Assembly: GCA_015491865.1 (NCBI GenBank)
Contig: WFVD01000026.1
Coordinates: 149,176 to 213,175 of the forward strand
Length of the DNA: 64,000 nucleotides
Direction of reading: 5' to 3'
Origin: Gammaproteobacteria bacterium
GTDB lineage: Bacteria > Pseudomonadota > Gammaproteobacteria > SZUA-140
Below the pieces are notes generated by a model that saw nothing but the letters and a program-made list of their open reading frames with translations, was not told the origin of the DNA and searched no databases. Positions within the stretch are counted from its first letter, which is position 1. The number at the start of each line of letters is the position of its first letter. Made by a program: the position numbers and the translations under genes. Positions 14,791 through 24,605 of the stretch are shown piece by piece.

Positions 14791-15314
14791 GGCTTTTTAT
14801 AGACCTGTTTAACGGTGGCGAAAACGTTAAAAAAGAAGACCCAGAAACCGACTCCCATTACAGTCGAAACAGTGGCGATGATCGGCTTGTAGATCTGATG
14901 CATCGCATCCATCCCCTCCAGGTCACCGGCTAGCAGTAGATTTCCTTCCAGTGTGCCGAAGGTCATCAGGGTGCTGTAAAAACCGATCAGGCCGAGCGCA
15001 GTCCACCAGAAGGTGTGGAACACCAGGCGGCGCGACCATAACGCTACGCCAGAAATTTTCGGTAGCATATAGTAGGTGGCAGCCATGCAGAGGATCACCA
15101 CGCCACCAATCACATTCATATGGGCATGTGCTAGCGGGTCGATCATATGCCCCGGCCCGCCGTACGGGCTGCCGATGGAGTCGAGCCATGCGCGTACGGG
15201 TGGCTGAATCTGCCACACGCCATGCACGGTACCCACCATAAAACAGAAGGTGGAAAAGAAGAGGAACTTGATGAGATCGCGATCTTCCGGATGTGAAACT
15301 TGCTGTGTAGTCAT
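14787..15314 (-). CDS. Four-helix protein related to part of haem-copper oxidase subunit I
   Basis: A 175-residue product with hydrophobic helices at about residues 14-35, 62-84, 98-120 and 142-168. The stretch DPLAHAHMNVIGGVV...AATYYMLPKISG resembles helix II of NorB/CcoN (low-spin haem His, then YYLVP and a short loop) and the following helix. H63, H65, H31 and H100 are candidate haem ligands. The CuB histidines and tyrosine loop are absent, so it is not a complete oxidase. It may be a haem b membrane protein, a quinol-binding unit or an assembly factor. Spacing to neighbours and clean ends argue against a broken pseudogene. Confidence 0.7.
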   Translation of the reverse strand: MTTQQVSHPEDRDLIKFLFFSTFCFMVGTVHGVWQIQPPVRAWLDSIGSPYGGPGHMIDPLAHAHMNVIGGVVILCMAATYYMLPKISGVALWSRRLVFHTFWWTALGLIGFYSTLMTFGTLEGNLLLAGDLEGMDAMHQIYKPIIATVSTVMGVGFWVFFFNVFATVKQVYKKP

Positions 15315-15525
15315 CTAAATAAATCTTTAAAATTAAGTTGAGGCCTTTGTACGACTTATATTTTCCCTGCTGGAACGATCACTGTTTCTCGTGTACAGGA
15401 CTCAAGTTGTAATGCTGTGTTCGCGATGGCTTGCACATGCGGCACGTGGTGTTTTTTGTGCGCTAAGTCTATCGAATTCGTTGAATGCGCGCAATCAGCG
15501 CCCATGTCGATGGCCTGGCTGACTG

Positions 15526-17214
15526 TTATTCGCTTGTCGAGGCCTCGCCGTTGCCGCGTGGATCGCTGGCGGCCATCACCCTGTTTCCGATGCGATCCCA
15601 TAAAATCGCCTGCATATTACCGTAATGGCGGCTGCGCTTTTTAAGGTTATGGCCCATTGATGTCAGCTTTGAGATGGTCGCGCGATCAAAGGTACCTGGC
15701 TCAAAACTGAGCTGGTCCGGCAGATACTGGTGATGAAATCGTGCGGCGCTGACCCAGGCATGAGGAGGCTTGCCGGCAGCAAACTCCAGCGCACCGAGCA
15801 GCACCATAGTGATGATGCGGCTGCCCCCGGGGGTGCCGAGGATTGCGACACGTTTTTCATCCTCCAGAAAGGTGGGGGACATGCTGGAGAGCGGGCGTTT
15901 TCCTGGTGCGATCGCGTTGGCCCTGTCCCCAACCAGTCCGTAGGCGTTGGGGGTGCCGGGCCTGGATGAAAAATCATCCATCTCATCATTCAGCAGCACG
16001 CCGGTGCCGGGGGGGACAAACGCCGCGCCAAATGGATAGTTGATCGATAACGTGGCGGCGACACGGTTCCCCTCTCGGTCGAGCACAGAAAAGTGGGTGG
16101 TGTCGCTGCCGGCTCGATTATCCGCGATCCCCGGCAGCTGGCTGCTGGGGGTCGCTCTGGTGGGGTGGATAGTACTGGCAAGCCCGGCGGCATAAAAAGG
16201 GTGGGATAAGCGCTCAACGGGGATCGAGACAAAATCGGGATCGCCCAGGTACTCAGCGCGGTCGCGGTAGGCACGGCGCATCGCCTCGGTGATCAGATGG
16301 ATGCGAGTCGCTCTGTCCACGCTATCGAGCGGGTAGTTTTCGAGGATCTGAAACATTGTCGCCAGTGCAATACCACCGGATGAGGGGGGCGCTGCGGAGG
16401 TGATCTCAATATTACGGTAGCGAAATTTGATGGGCGCACGCTCTACCGTTTTATATTGCGCCAGATCTTCCATTGTCCAGATGCCACCCGCCTTGCGTGT
16501 GCCTTCGACCAGCATTCTGGCAACTGGCCCGCGGTAAAAACCGGCCGCGCCTTCTGCTGCAATTGCTTTGAGTGTGTTGGCGAGGTCGGGCTGCTTCACC
16601 AGATAGCCTGCCGCCGGCTTTTTATTGTTGTGCAGGAAAATAGCGGCGGCAACAGGTGACTTTCTCAGTGCTTTGAGGCGGAAGCCGACCAGGCGTCGGT
16701 AGCGCTCATCCACTGCAAAGCCCTCCTGTGCGAGCGCAATGGCAGGGGCGAGGCTCTGACTAAGTGGTAATTGTCCGTATTTATTCGCAAGATGTTCCAG
16801 TGCAGCGGGCACACCGGGAATACCTGCAGCGAGCGGTCCATCAATCGACAGCTTTGGAATCACATCACCCTTTTCATCGAGATACATATCGCGGTGTGCC
16901 GCCAGTGGCGCACGTTCGCGGCCATCGAGCATGGTCTGAAAGCCGTCCGATTCGCGGTGAAGTAGCCAGAAGCCGCCACCGCCGAGACCGGAACCGGCGG
17001 GCTCTACTACCGCCAGTGCGGCGGTCACCGCGATTGCGGCATCAAAGGCGTTGCCCCCCTGGTTGATGATTTCGATGCCGGCCCGGGTGGCGAGCGGGTG
17101 AGCGGAGACGACCGCTGCCGCAGAGGGGGTGGATGATAGAGGGGTTTCCGCTGCGATTGTGAGCGGTGAAAAGAGCAGGAGTGTCGCGCTGAGGAGTAGT
17201 CTACAGTAGCTCAT
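15526..17214 (-). CDS. ggt: Gamma-glutamyltransferase
   Basis: A 562-residue periplasmic enzyme precursor with a signal peptide (cleavage near residue 22, TIAAE). Like family members it should self-cleave before T372 in SDTTHFSVLD to form large and small subunits; that threonine is the nucleophile. GGNAFDAAIA, GSGLGGGGF and the small-subunit glycines (GTPGGSRII) are present. It hydrolyses or transfers the gamma-glutamyl group of glutathione, starting glutathione salvage. It is followed by the ferredoxin gene on the same strand upstream, but the 57-base gap leaves operon structure open. Confidence 0.95.
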   Translation of the reverse strand: MSYCRLLLSATLLLFSPLTIAAETPLSSTPSAAAVVSAHPLATRAGIEIINQGGNAFDAAIAVTAALAVVEPAGSGLGGGGFWLLHRESDGFQTMLDGRERAPLAAHRDMYLDEKGDVIPKLSIDGPLAAGIPGVPAALEHLANKYGQLPLSQSLAPAIALAQEGFAVDERYRRLVGFRLKALRKSPVAAAIFLHNNKKPAAGYLVKQPDLANTLKAIAAEGAAGFYRGPVARMLVEGTRKAGGIWTMEDLAQYKTVERAPIKFRYRNIEITSAAPPSSGGIALATMFQILENYPLDSVDRATRIHLITEAMRRAYRDRAEYLGDPDFVSIPVERLSHPFYAAGLASTIHPTRATPSSQLPGIADNRAGSDTTHFSVLDREGNRVAATLSINYPFGAAFVPPGTGVLLNDEMDDFSSRPGTPNAYGLVGDRANAIAPGKRPLSSMSPTFLEDEKRVAILGTPGGSRIITMVLLGALEFAAGKPPHAWVSAARFHHQYLPDQLSFEPGTFDRATISKLTSMGHNLKKRSRHYGNMQAILWDRIGNRVMAASDPRGNGEASTSE

Positions 17215-17271
17215 CGGTAACGGTATCCTGATGATATGAGAGGGCGCTTGAGAAGGGTCAGCCCCCCTCAG

Positions 17272-18073
<802 letters not shown>

Positions 18074-18105
18074 TTAATGATCCGAATATTAACAGGCCGC
18101 AGCAT

Positions 18106-18693
18106 TCAGCCCAATGGCCTCTCCTGGTGGCGGCGGGTAGCGAGGGCGTAGATCACCTTGCCGGCCCGCTTTTCACGATGAAACTGCCAGCCATCGGGAA
18201 GCGGTGGTGGACGCGACCCTCTGGCGCGCTCCAGATAGATAGCGGCGCGCGGCGTCAGCCATCCGGCGATCTCCAGCTGGGCACAGTACTTTTCGAGGCT
18301 CTCTGTTTCGAACGGCGGATCAAGAAAGACAATATCGAACGGCTGTGGCGGGCGTTGCAGATAGTTGTCTGCACTGCACTGCTCGATCTGTGCGCCGCTG
18401 GCTCTGAGCAGATTCGCATTGGCAGTGAGCTGTTTGATGACAGCACTGCTTTGATCAATCATCACCACCTCGGTGGCACCGCGTGACAGCGCCTCAAAAC
18501 CAAGCGCACCGCTGCCACTGAAAAGATCCAGGCAGCGTGCGCCGGCGATGGTGGTTTGCAGCCAGTTGAACAGGGTCTCGCGAATGCGATCCGGAGTGGG
18601 GCGCACCCCCGGCGCGGCGATAAAGTCGATTTTCCGACCACGCCACGCGCCACCGATGATACGCAGCCGCCCGACACGGCTCTGATTAGCCAC
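18106..18693 (-). CDS. rsmD: 16S rRNA (guanine(966)-N(2))-methyltransferase RsmD
   Basis: I place the start at the GTG at 18693 (195 residues), four bases after the stop of the M16 peptidase. An in-frame start at 18741 would overlap that gene by 44 bases. Motifs are GGAWRGRKI and RPTPDRIRETLFNWL near the N-terminus, CLDLFSGSGALGFEALSRG for SAM binding, and FLDPPF, the catalytic motif of N-methyltransferases. It modifies G966 of 16S rRNA in the small subunit. Confidence 0.93.
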   Translation of the reverse strand: MANQSRVGRLRIIGGAWRGRKIDFIAAPGVRPTPDRIRETLFNWLQTTIAGARCLDLFSGSGALGFEALSRGATEVVMIDQSSAVIKQLTANANLLRASGAQIEQCSADNYLQRPPQPFDIVFLDPPFETESLEKYCAQLEIAGWLTPRAAIYLERARGSRPPPLPDGWQFHREKRAGKVIYALATRRHQERPLG

Positions 18694-18697
18694 GGGC

Positions 18698-20044
18698 CTA
18701 TTCGAAACCGGTGGCAGCTTTACCCTCTGGTGGCGGTGCACCGACGGTGACGGTGATCATCTTGTCAGGATGGATGCGGCGTTTAAAGGCGTCGCTGATC
18801 TGCTCAAGGGTAACTGCGTTGATGCGCTCGCTATAGGTGTCGAGGTAATCGAGCGGCAGGTGGTAAAAACCGATGTTACCGAGAAAACCGAGAATTTTGC
18901 TGTTGCTTGCAATACGCAGCGGGAAGCCGCCGGTGATGTTGCGTTTAGCGGCCTCCAGCTCTTCGGCAGTTGCACCGTTATCGATATACGACTGTAGCGT
19001 TTCAACCATCACCTCAATGGCGGCAGTGGATTGGTCGTTTCGGGTCTGCAGCCCCATCATAAAGGGGCCGGCGACGCGCATCGGCGAGAAAAAGCTGTAG
19101 GCGCTATAGGCGAGACCCCGCTTCTCACGAATCTCGTGGCTGATGCGTGACACCAGTCCACTCCCCCCGAGGATATGGTTGCCAACATACAGCGCAAACA
19201 GATCCGGGTCGTCACGCGTCACCCCCAACTGACCAATGGTGATGTGGGTCTGTGTCGAGGGGTGTTCGATATTGATCGTCACCCCCTGTTCGGTTGCAGC
19301 GGGTGGCGCAACTTTCGGTGCTGCGCTGCCGGTTTTAAGCCCTCTGGTGAGCTGAGCGGCAACAGCTTCCGCGGCTGCACGATCAAGCTCTCCGACGATG
19401 GCGATAACCGCATTTTTTGCAACATAGTACTGCTGGTAGTGCTGCACTATGTCATCACGCGTCAAAGCCGCGACACTCTCTTCATACCCGAGCGAAGGGG
19501 CAGCGTAAGGGTGGTCGCCATAAAGCGCCTTAAAAAAGGCTTTGTTGATGATCGATTGTGGCGACTGTAGCTGCGACTGAATGGCGATGATGGTCTGTTT
19601 TTGATTGCGTTCAAAGCTCGCCTGCGGAAAGGTGGGCTGGCTGACGGTGAGCGCAAATAGCTCAAGCGCAGGGGTTAGCAGGTCAGGGTCAGTCAGGCTG
19701 CGTAGTGTCATAATCGACATGTCGCGATAGGAGCCGGTGCCAAATTCTGCCCCAAGGCCATCAAATTTTTCTGCGATTTGATCGGCATTTAACTCACCTG
19801 CCCCCTCATCAAGCAGTGAATTGGTCAGGTGGGCAACCCCTTTCTTCTTTTCATCGCGCGCACTGCCGGCGTCGAAGGTGAGCTGTATGTCAACCATCGG
19901 CAGGCCGGGAGCCGCGACAAAATAGACCCGTGCGCCGTTGTCGGTGAGCCAGTGCTCAATCGCTGGCGCGGCGATTGAGGGAAAAGAGACGAGGGAGCAG
20001 AGAAAAGAGAACAGCCCGATGATTGAGTATTTGAACGTGCGCAT
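18698..20044 (-). CDS. M16 peptidase family protein lacking the zinc motif
   Basis: The start at 20044 gives a signal peptide (SFPSIAA, about residues 1-25) behind AGAGAGACC. An earlier in-frame ATG at 20122 would overlap the upstream gene. The 448-residue product has the two-domain M16 architecture, but the expected HxxEH is HLTNS (GVAHLTNSLLDEG), so zinc catalysis is lost. The C-terminal half keeps the REKRGLAYS motif that binds substrate. In bacterial M16B pairs such a subunit partners with an active one, here encoded directly upstream. The pair probably degrades or processes peptides in the periplasm. Confidence 0.9.
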   Translation of the reverse strand: MRTFKYSIIGLFSFLCSLVSFPSIAAPAIEHWLTDNGARVYFVAAPGLPMVDIQLTFDAGSARDEKKKGVAHLTNSLLDEGAGELNADQIAEKFDGLGAEFGTGSYRDMSIMTLRSLTDPDLLTPALELFALTVSQPTFPQASFERNQKQTIIAIQSQLQSPQSIINKAFFKALYGDHPYAAPSLGYEESVAALTRDDIVQHYQQYYVAKNAVIAIVGELDRAAAEAVAAQLTRGLKTGSAAPKVAPPAATEQGVTINIEHPSTQTHITIGQLGVTRDDPDLFALYVGNHILGGSGLVSRISHEIREKRGLAYSAYSFFSPMRVAGPFMMGLQTRNDQSTAAIEVMVETLQSYIDNGATAEELEAAKRNITGGFPLRIASNSKILGFLGNIGFYHLPLDYLDTYSERINAVTLEQISDAFKRRIHPDKMITVTVGAPPPEGKAATGFE

Positions 20045-20111
20045 GGTCTCTCTCTGCTCTTGCAGTGGTTGTTTTGTGCTCTGCCCCTGGGGCTTTACCC
20101 TTTCTTCTGAA

Positions 20112-21488
20112 TTAATGGTCATGCCCATCTCCTGTGTTCATGCGGCGACGCGTGGTTTCGCCATCGATCGGCTGTGGGATCAGCGTGGCGACGGTGAGGT
20201 TATCATCGATCAGGTATTTCCTAGCCACTTGCTGGACCTGTTCCGGGGTGATGGCGCGGATGCGTTCGACATATTGATCAAGCATTCGCCACGACAGTCC
20301 AACCGTCTCCAGCATGCCGATCTGCATCGCCTGGTAATAGACCGAGTCGCGCTGATAGACATCCGTCGCCACAACCTGCGCCTTGATGCGAGCCAGCTCC
20401 TCTTCACTCGCCAGCTCATGATGCAGCCGCTCTACCTGTTCACGGATCGCAATCTCAAGCGTCTCAACGGTCTGCCCCTGTGCCGGGGTGCCGCTGAAGC
20501 TGAGCAGGTCATTGTGCAGTCCAACCATGCCGTAGCTGGTGCCGATGCTGGAGGCGATCTGTTTTTCGCGCACCAGTAGTTTCTCAAAGCGTGCCCCTTT
20601 GCCGCCGTCGAGCACCGCAGTCAGCACCTCCAGCGCATAGGGTTCCCACGAATCTTCTGTGGTCAGGGTCGGCACTTTATAGCCCATCATCAGATAGGGC
20701 AGCTCAGCCGGCGCCTTAACCACGATCCGTTTCTCACCCTTTTGAGACGCTTCAACTCTTGGTTTAATGGTGGCAACTTTGCCACGTTGATGCACCCCGT
20801 AATATTTTCTGGCTAGCTGGAGAACCTCCTCGGCATTGACATCCCCCACCACCACCAGCGTTGCGTTGTTGGGTGCGTACCACATCTCATACCATTTTCT
20901 GAGGTCATCATTGGTCATGTTTTCGAGATCGTTCATCCAGCCGATCACGGGGTTTCTGTAAGGGTTGTTCACAAATGCAGTTGAGGCAAACTGCTCGTAG
21001 GTGAGCGAGCGGGGGTTATCCTCGGTACGCAGGCGGCGCTCCTCCATTACCACGCGCACCTCTTTGGCAAACTCTTCGTCGAGCAGCTTCAGGTTGCGCA
21101 TGCGGTCCGATTCCATCTCGAAGCTCACTTCAAGGCGGCTCTTTTCCAGCTGCTGAAAGTAGGCGGTGTAGTCGCGCCCGGTGAAGGCGTTTTCGCTGCC
21201 ACCATTTTCACTGATGATGCGTGAAAACTCCCCCGGCGCATGTTTCTCGGTCCCCTTGAACATCATATGTTCCAGCACATGGGAGACGCCGGTGATGCCG
21301 TTGTGCTCATAGCTGCTGCCGACCTTGTACCACACCTGCGAGATGACGACCGGCGCGCGGTGATCCTCTTTAATGACCACCTTAAGCCCGTTGTCGAGCA
21401 TATATTCATGCACGGCCGGGTTATCGTTAGCCCATGAGGTGATGGAAATAAGGCTGGCGCAGAGTGCCACCAAAGACTTTTTCAGCAT
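20112..21488 (-). CDS. Zinc-dependent M16 peptidase, active subunit
   Basis: The start MLKKSLVALC at 21488 follows AAGGAACC and opens a signal peptide ending near SWA. The 458-residue product has the intact motif HVLEHMMF and the downstream glutamate region (EVRVVMEERRLRTEDNPRS), so it can bind zinc. It precedes the degenerate M16 homologue by 67 bases and the two most likely form a heterodimer. Biological substrate unknown. Divergent from ftsY. Confidence 0.93.
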   Translation of the reverse strand: MLKKSLVALCASLISITSWANDNPAVHEYMLDNGLKVVIKEDHRAPVVISQVWYKVGSSYEHNGITGVSHVLEHMMFKGTEKHAPGEFSRIISENGGSENAFTGRDYTAYFQQLEKSRLEVSFEMESDRMRNLKLLDEEFAKEVRVVMEERRLRTEDNPRSLTYEQFASTAFVNNPYRNPVIGWMNDLENMTNDDLRKWYEMWYAPNNATLVVVGDVNAEEVLQLARKYYGVHQRGKVATIKPRVEASQKGEKRIVVKAPAELPYLMMGYKVPTLTTEDSWEPYALEVLTAVLDGGKGARFEKLLVREKQIASSIGTSYGMVGLHNDLLSFSGTPAQGQTVETLEIAIREQVERLHHELASEEELARIKAQVVATDVYQRDSVYYQAMQIGMLETVGLSWRMLDQYVERIRAITPEQVQQVARKYLIDDNLTVATLIPQPIDGETTRRRMNTGDGHDH

Positions 21489-21532
21489 ATCCGGTTCCTT
21501 GTGTTGGTGAATGCCCATACAATGCCCATACG

Positions 21533-21588
21533 ATGTGAGCGCTTTGCAAGATACAATCACAGGTAACAATGGCTAATATCGCTCACAT
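21533..21588. repeat. Inverted repeat in the M16/ftsY divergent region
   Basis: ATGTGAGCG (21533-21541) and CGCTCACAT (21580-21588) are perfect complements separated by 38 bases in the 233-base region between the divergent M16 peptidase and ftsY genes. Near it, ATGCCCATAC occurs twice in tandem (about 21511-21531). The spacing is long for a terminator; two operator half-sites or chance remain possible. Confidence 0.25.
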
Positions 21589-21721
21589 GCCTGCATCGTG
21601 ACAGGGTCTCGATGGCTGCAATAGTGATAGGATCGCCATTAAGCATAACGAAAGTGTCGGCCTTTGTAATCAGTTCGATAGGCCAAAATTCAACCCGGTA
21701 ATTATTGTAAGATTTTGATTT

Positions 21722-22705
21722 ATGTTTGGATTCGGAAAAAATAAGCAAAAAGAGAAAGAGAAGGCTCAGTCGCCAGGGGTTTTTGGTCGCCTGCGCGATC
21801 GCCTCACCCGCACCCGCAGCAGCCTGGTGGGTGGGCTGGGTAATCTCATGCTGGGGCGCAAAGAGATTGATGACGAGGTGCTCGAAGAGCTGGAGATGTT
21901 GCTGCTGACCGCCGATGTCGGTGTCGATGCGACTCAGCAGATCATCAACGACCTTACCGAGCGGGTGTCGCGTAAACAGCTCAGCGATAGCGGCGCCCTC
22001 TACGCCGCGCTGCGTGAAGAGATGCTGAAGATTCTGGCTCCCGCCAGCCAGCCGTTGGTGTGTGATACAGAGAAACAGCCCTATGTGATCCTGATGGTTG
22101 GCATCAACGGCGTGGGCAAGACCACCACCATCGGCAAACTGGCGAAGAAGTTTCAGGCGGAGGGCAAGTCGGTGATGCTGGCGGCGGGGGACACCTTTCG
22201 TGCCGCAGCCGTTGAGCAGCTTCAAGTGTGGGGCGAACGCAACCAGATCGCTGTCGTGGCACAGCCGCGCGCCTCGGATCCCGCGTCGGTGATCTTTGAT
22301 GCGATGGCGTCCGCGCGCGCCAGAGCGATGGATATCCTGATTGTCGATACGGCCGGCCGCCTGCACACCCAGACCAACCTGATGGAAGAGCTGAAAAAGA
22401 TTCGCCGTGTTCTGTCACGCAACGATGAGAGTGCGCCACATGAGATCATGCTGGTGGTTGATGCCGGCACCGGCCAGAATGCGATCACCCAGGCGGAGCA
22501 GTTCAATGAAGCGGTCGGTTTGACCGGATTGACATTGACCAAGCTCGACGGCACTGCCAAAGGCGGCGTGCTGTTTGCAATTGCCAGCAAGCTGAATGTG
22601 CCGATCCGTTTTATCGGCGTGGGTGAGGGGATCGAAGACCTGCGTACCTTTGATGCGGATGAGTTTGTCGACGCTCTCTTTGGTGAACAGGCCTCTAATG
22701 AGTAG
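21722..22705 (+). CDS. ftsY: Signal recognition particle receptor FtsY
   Basis: A 327-residue SRP GTPase with the N domain (about residues 15-95) and the G domain. GINGVGKTTTIGKLA is G1, DTFRAAAVEQL is G2, DTAGRLHTQTNLM is G3 and TKLDGTAKGG is G4. The acidic A domain is reduced to a short Lys/Glu-rich N-terminus, shorter than in E. coli (497 residues in all). It receives ribosome-SRP complexes at the membrane. It heads the classic ftsY-ftsE-ftsX-rpoH order. Confidence 0.97.
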   Translation: MFGFGKNKQKEKEKAQSPGVFGRLRDRLTRTRSSLVGGLGNLMLGRKEIDDEVLEELEMLLLTADVGVDATQQIINDLTERVSRKQLSDSGALYAALREEMLKILAPASQPLVCDTEKQPYVILMVGINGVGKTTTIGKLAKKFQAEGKSVMLAAGDTFRAAAVEQLQVWGERNQIAVVAQPRASDPASVIFDAMASARARAMDILIVDTAGRLHTQTNLMEELKKIRRVLSRNDESAPHEIMLVVDAGTGQNAITQAEQFNEAVGLTGLTLTKLDGTAKGGVLFAIASKLNVPIRFIGVGEGIEDLRTFDADEFVDALFGEQASNE

Positions 22706-22754
22706 GGCGGGTGTTAACAGGCTCGCGGTGATGAGTGGAGTGAAGTAAGGGGCC

Positions 22755-23435
22755 ATGATCCATTTTGAGAATGTCGGTAAGCGCTACGCCGAAGGGGGTG
22801 AGGCGCTGAGTGGGGTCAACCTGCAGCTGGATGCGAGGGAGATGGCCTTTCTCACCGGCCACTCTGGCGCCGGCAAAAGCACGCTGCTGAAGTTGATTGG
22901 CCTGATTGAGCGCGCCAGCTACGGTCAGGTGATCATCAACGGTAAAAACTTCACCAGACTGGGTCGACGTGCGATTCCCTATGTGCGTCGCGACATCGGC
23001 ATCATCTTCCAGAATCACAAACTGCTTAACGACCGCACCGTGTTTGATAATGTTGCGCTGCCGCTGGTCATTGCTGGTCAGCCGCATCGCGATATTCAGC
23101 GTCGGGTACACGCCTCGCTCGATAAGGTCGGGCTGCTCGATAAAGAGCGGATGTTGCCGCTGGCGCTATCGGGTGGCGAGCAGCAGCGGGTCGGTATCGC
23201 GCGTGCAGTGGTCAACAAGCCGCCGTTGCTGGTGGCGGATGAGCCGACCGGTAATCTCGATCCGACACTCTCCGCCGAGATCATGAACCTCTTTGCCGAG
23301 TTTAATCAGGTGGGGGTGACGGTGTTGATCGCCAGTCATGACATTGACCTGATCACCCGCATGGGCAAGCGTGTACTGGTGCTGGAAAAGGGGCGTCTGC
23401 TTTCCGGTCACAGTGACAGTGAGGGCGTGCAGTAA
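22755..23435 (+). CDS. ftsE: Cell division ABC transporter ATPase FtsE
   Basis: A 226-residue ATPase. Walker A is GHSGAGKST, the signature is [14 protein letters not shown], and Walker B is [21 protein letters not shown] is the H-loop. With FtsX it controls periplasmic cell-wall hydrolase activation at the division septum. Its TAA overlaps the ATG of ftsX (TAATG), indicating coupled translation. Confidence 0.97.
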   Translation: MIHFENVGKRYAEGGEALSGVNLQLDAREMAFLTGHSGAGKSTLLKLIGLIERASYGQVIINGKNFTRLGRRAIPYVRRDIGIIFQNHKLLNDRTVFDNVALPLVIAGQPHRDIQRRVHASLDKVGLLDKERMLPLALSGGEQQRVGIARAVVNKPPLLVADEPTGNLDPTLSAEIMNLFAEFNQVGVTVLIASHDIDLITRMGKRVLVLEKGRLLSGHSDSEGVQ

Positions 23436-24472
23436 TGGCGCGCCACGCCACCCGCCGCTCACCGCACCGTTCCGCGACCCGTCTCCCCTCGAGTGAAGGT
23501 GTCTCGACACGGAGCGCGAGCACCGCTGCCGTCCGCCGTCAGCGTGGCAAAGGGCGGCTGCGCGGCTATTTTAAGGGCCATTTGCAGGCGCTCTTCCTAA
23601 GCCTTGGGCGCGTCAGTCGCAATCCGCTTTCGAGTTTGATGACCATTGCGGTCATCGGCATCGCCCTCGCACTGCCCGCCGGACTGCATGTTGCACTAAA
23701 AAATGTACAGGGTGTCAGTGCTGGTTGGGAGGATGCGGTACAGATCTCACTCTTTCTAAATCAGGGCGTTGAAGCGGCAGAGGTCACTCGCATCGTTGAG
23801 CAAATTAGCACGATGCCGGCGATTGAAGCGGTGGTGCATGTCACCCCACAACAGGCACTGGACGAATTTCGCCAATATTCCGGTTTTGGTGAGGCGCTTG
23901 ATGCGCTTGATGAAAACCCGCTGCCCAACGTACTGCTGGTGCGCCCGACCCGCGCTGCCAGCGAACCGTTGATGGTGGAGCCGCTGCTGCATGAGCTGCG
24001 CAGCCTGCCCGCAGTTGAGATGGCACAGCTCGATATGGAGTGGCTCAAGCGGCTCTACGCCATCATGGCGATTGGTGAGCGCGCGGTGCTGGTGTTGGGG
24101 GTACTGCTGGCGCTGGCGGTGCTGCTGATCGTGGGCAACACCATTCGCCTCGCGATTCAGAACCGCCGTGATGAGATCGAGGTGCAGAAGCTGATTGGCG
24201 CAACGGACGCCTTTATCCGACGTCCCTTTCTATATAGTGGACTATGGCACGGGCTGCTGGGAGCAGTGATGGCGTGGCTGCTGGTCACCCTGTCGTTGTC
24301 GCTGCTGCATGGCCCGGTGCAGCGGCTCTCACTGCTCTATAACAGCCATTTTTCGCTCGGCTCGCTGGAGCTGGTGGCCGTTTTAGTGGTGCTGGCGGTC
24401 GGTGGCCTGCTCGGTCTGCTGGGTGCGTGGCTGGCGGTGGGGCGTCATCTGCGAGATATTGAGCCGACCTGA
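23435..24472 (+). CDS. ftsX: Cell division ABC transporter permease FtsX
   Basis: A 345-residue permease. An Arg/Ser-rich cytoplasmic N-terminus of about 60 residues is followed by TM1 (about 67-87), a periplasmic domain of about 120 residues, and three helices near the C-terminus (about 210-235, 264-287, 308-334). The order matches FtsX. The basic N-terminal extension is longer than the E. coli one. It is coupled to ftsE and precedes rpoH by 133 bases. Confidence 0.95.
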   Translation: MARHATRRSPHRSATRLPSSEGVSTRSASTAAVRRQRGKGRLRGYFKGHLQALFLSLGRVSRNPLSSLMTIAVIGIALALPAGLHVALKNVQGVSAGWEDAVQISLFLNQGVEAAEVTRIVEQISTMPAIEAVVHVTPQQALDEFRQYSGFGEALDALDENPLPNVLLVRPTRAASEPLMVEPLLHELRSLPAVEMAQLDMEWLKRLYAIMAIGERAVLVLGVLLALAVLLIVGNTIRLAIQNRRDEIEVQKLIGATDAFIRRPFLYSGLWHGLLGAVMAWLLVTLSLSLLHGPVQRLSLLYNSHFSLGSLELVAVLVVLAVGGLLGLLGAWLAVGRHLRDIEPT

Positions 24473-24538
24473 TTTGTAACTCACTGAATTGTAAGTACTA
24501 TAGAAATTAAAACTCATGATTGTGAACTTCTTTAACAA

Positions 24539-24565
24539 TTAGCACTCTTATCACTGGAGTGCTAA
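24539..24565. promoter_or_regulatory. CIRCE operator (HrcA site) upstream of rpoH
   Basis: TTAGCACTC-N9-GAGTGCTAA matches the CIRCE consensus perfectly on both arms and with the right nine-base spacer. It ends 40 bases before the rpoH start. TTAGCA (24539-24544) and TAAGAT (24563-24568), 18 bases apart, could be the -35 and -10 of a promoter it covers. HrcA, the heat-labile repressor that binds CIRCE, is not encoded in this window. Confidence 0.95.
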
Positions 24566-24605
24566 GATATTAAGAGCGTTATCTTAATGAGAGGATAATC
24601 AGGAA

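Noticed and set aside
14787..15314. Truncated remnant of a full oxidase subunit I gene
   Set aside because: It has a proper start, clean stop, coupled downstream gene and no oxidase-like sequence in the flanking 200 bases.
15315..15525. Short open frames between the four-helix gene and ggt
   Set aside because: No start with a ribosome binding site, and composition does not look coding.
18698..20044. Pseudogene of the M16 peptidase because HxxEH is lost
   Set aside because: The frame is intact and the REKRGLAYS motif is conserved. Paired active and inactive M16 subunits are a normal arrangement.
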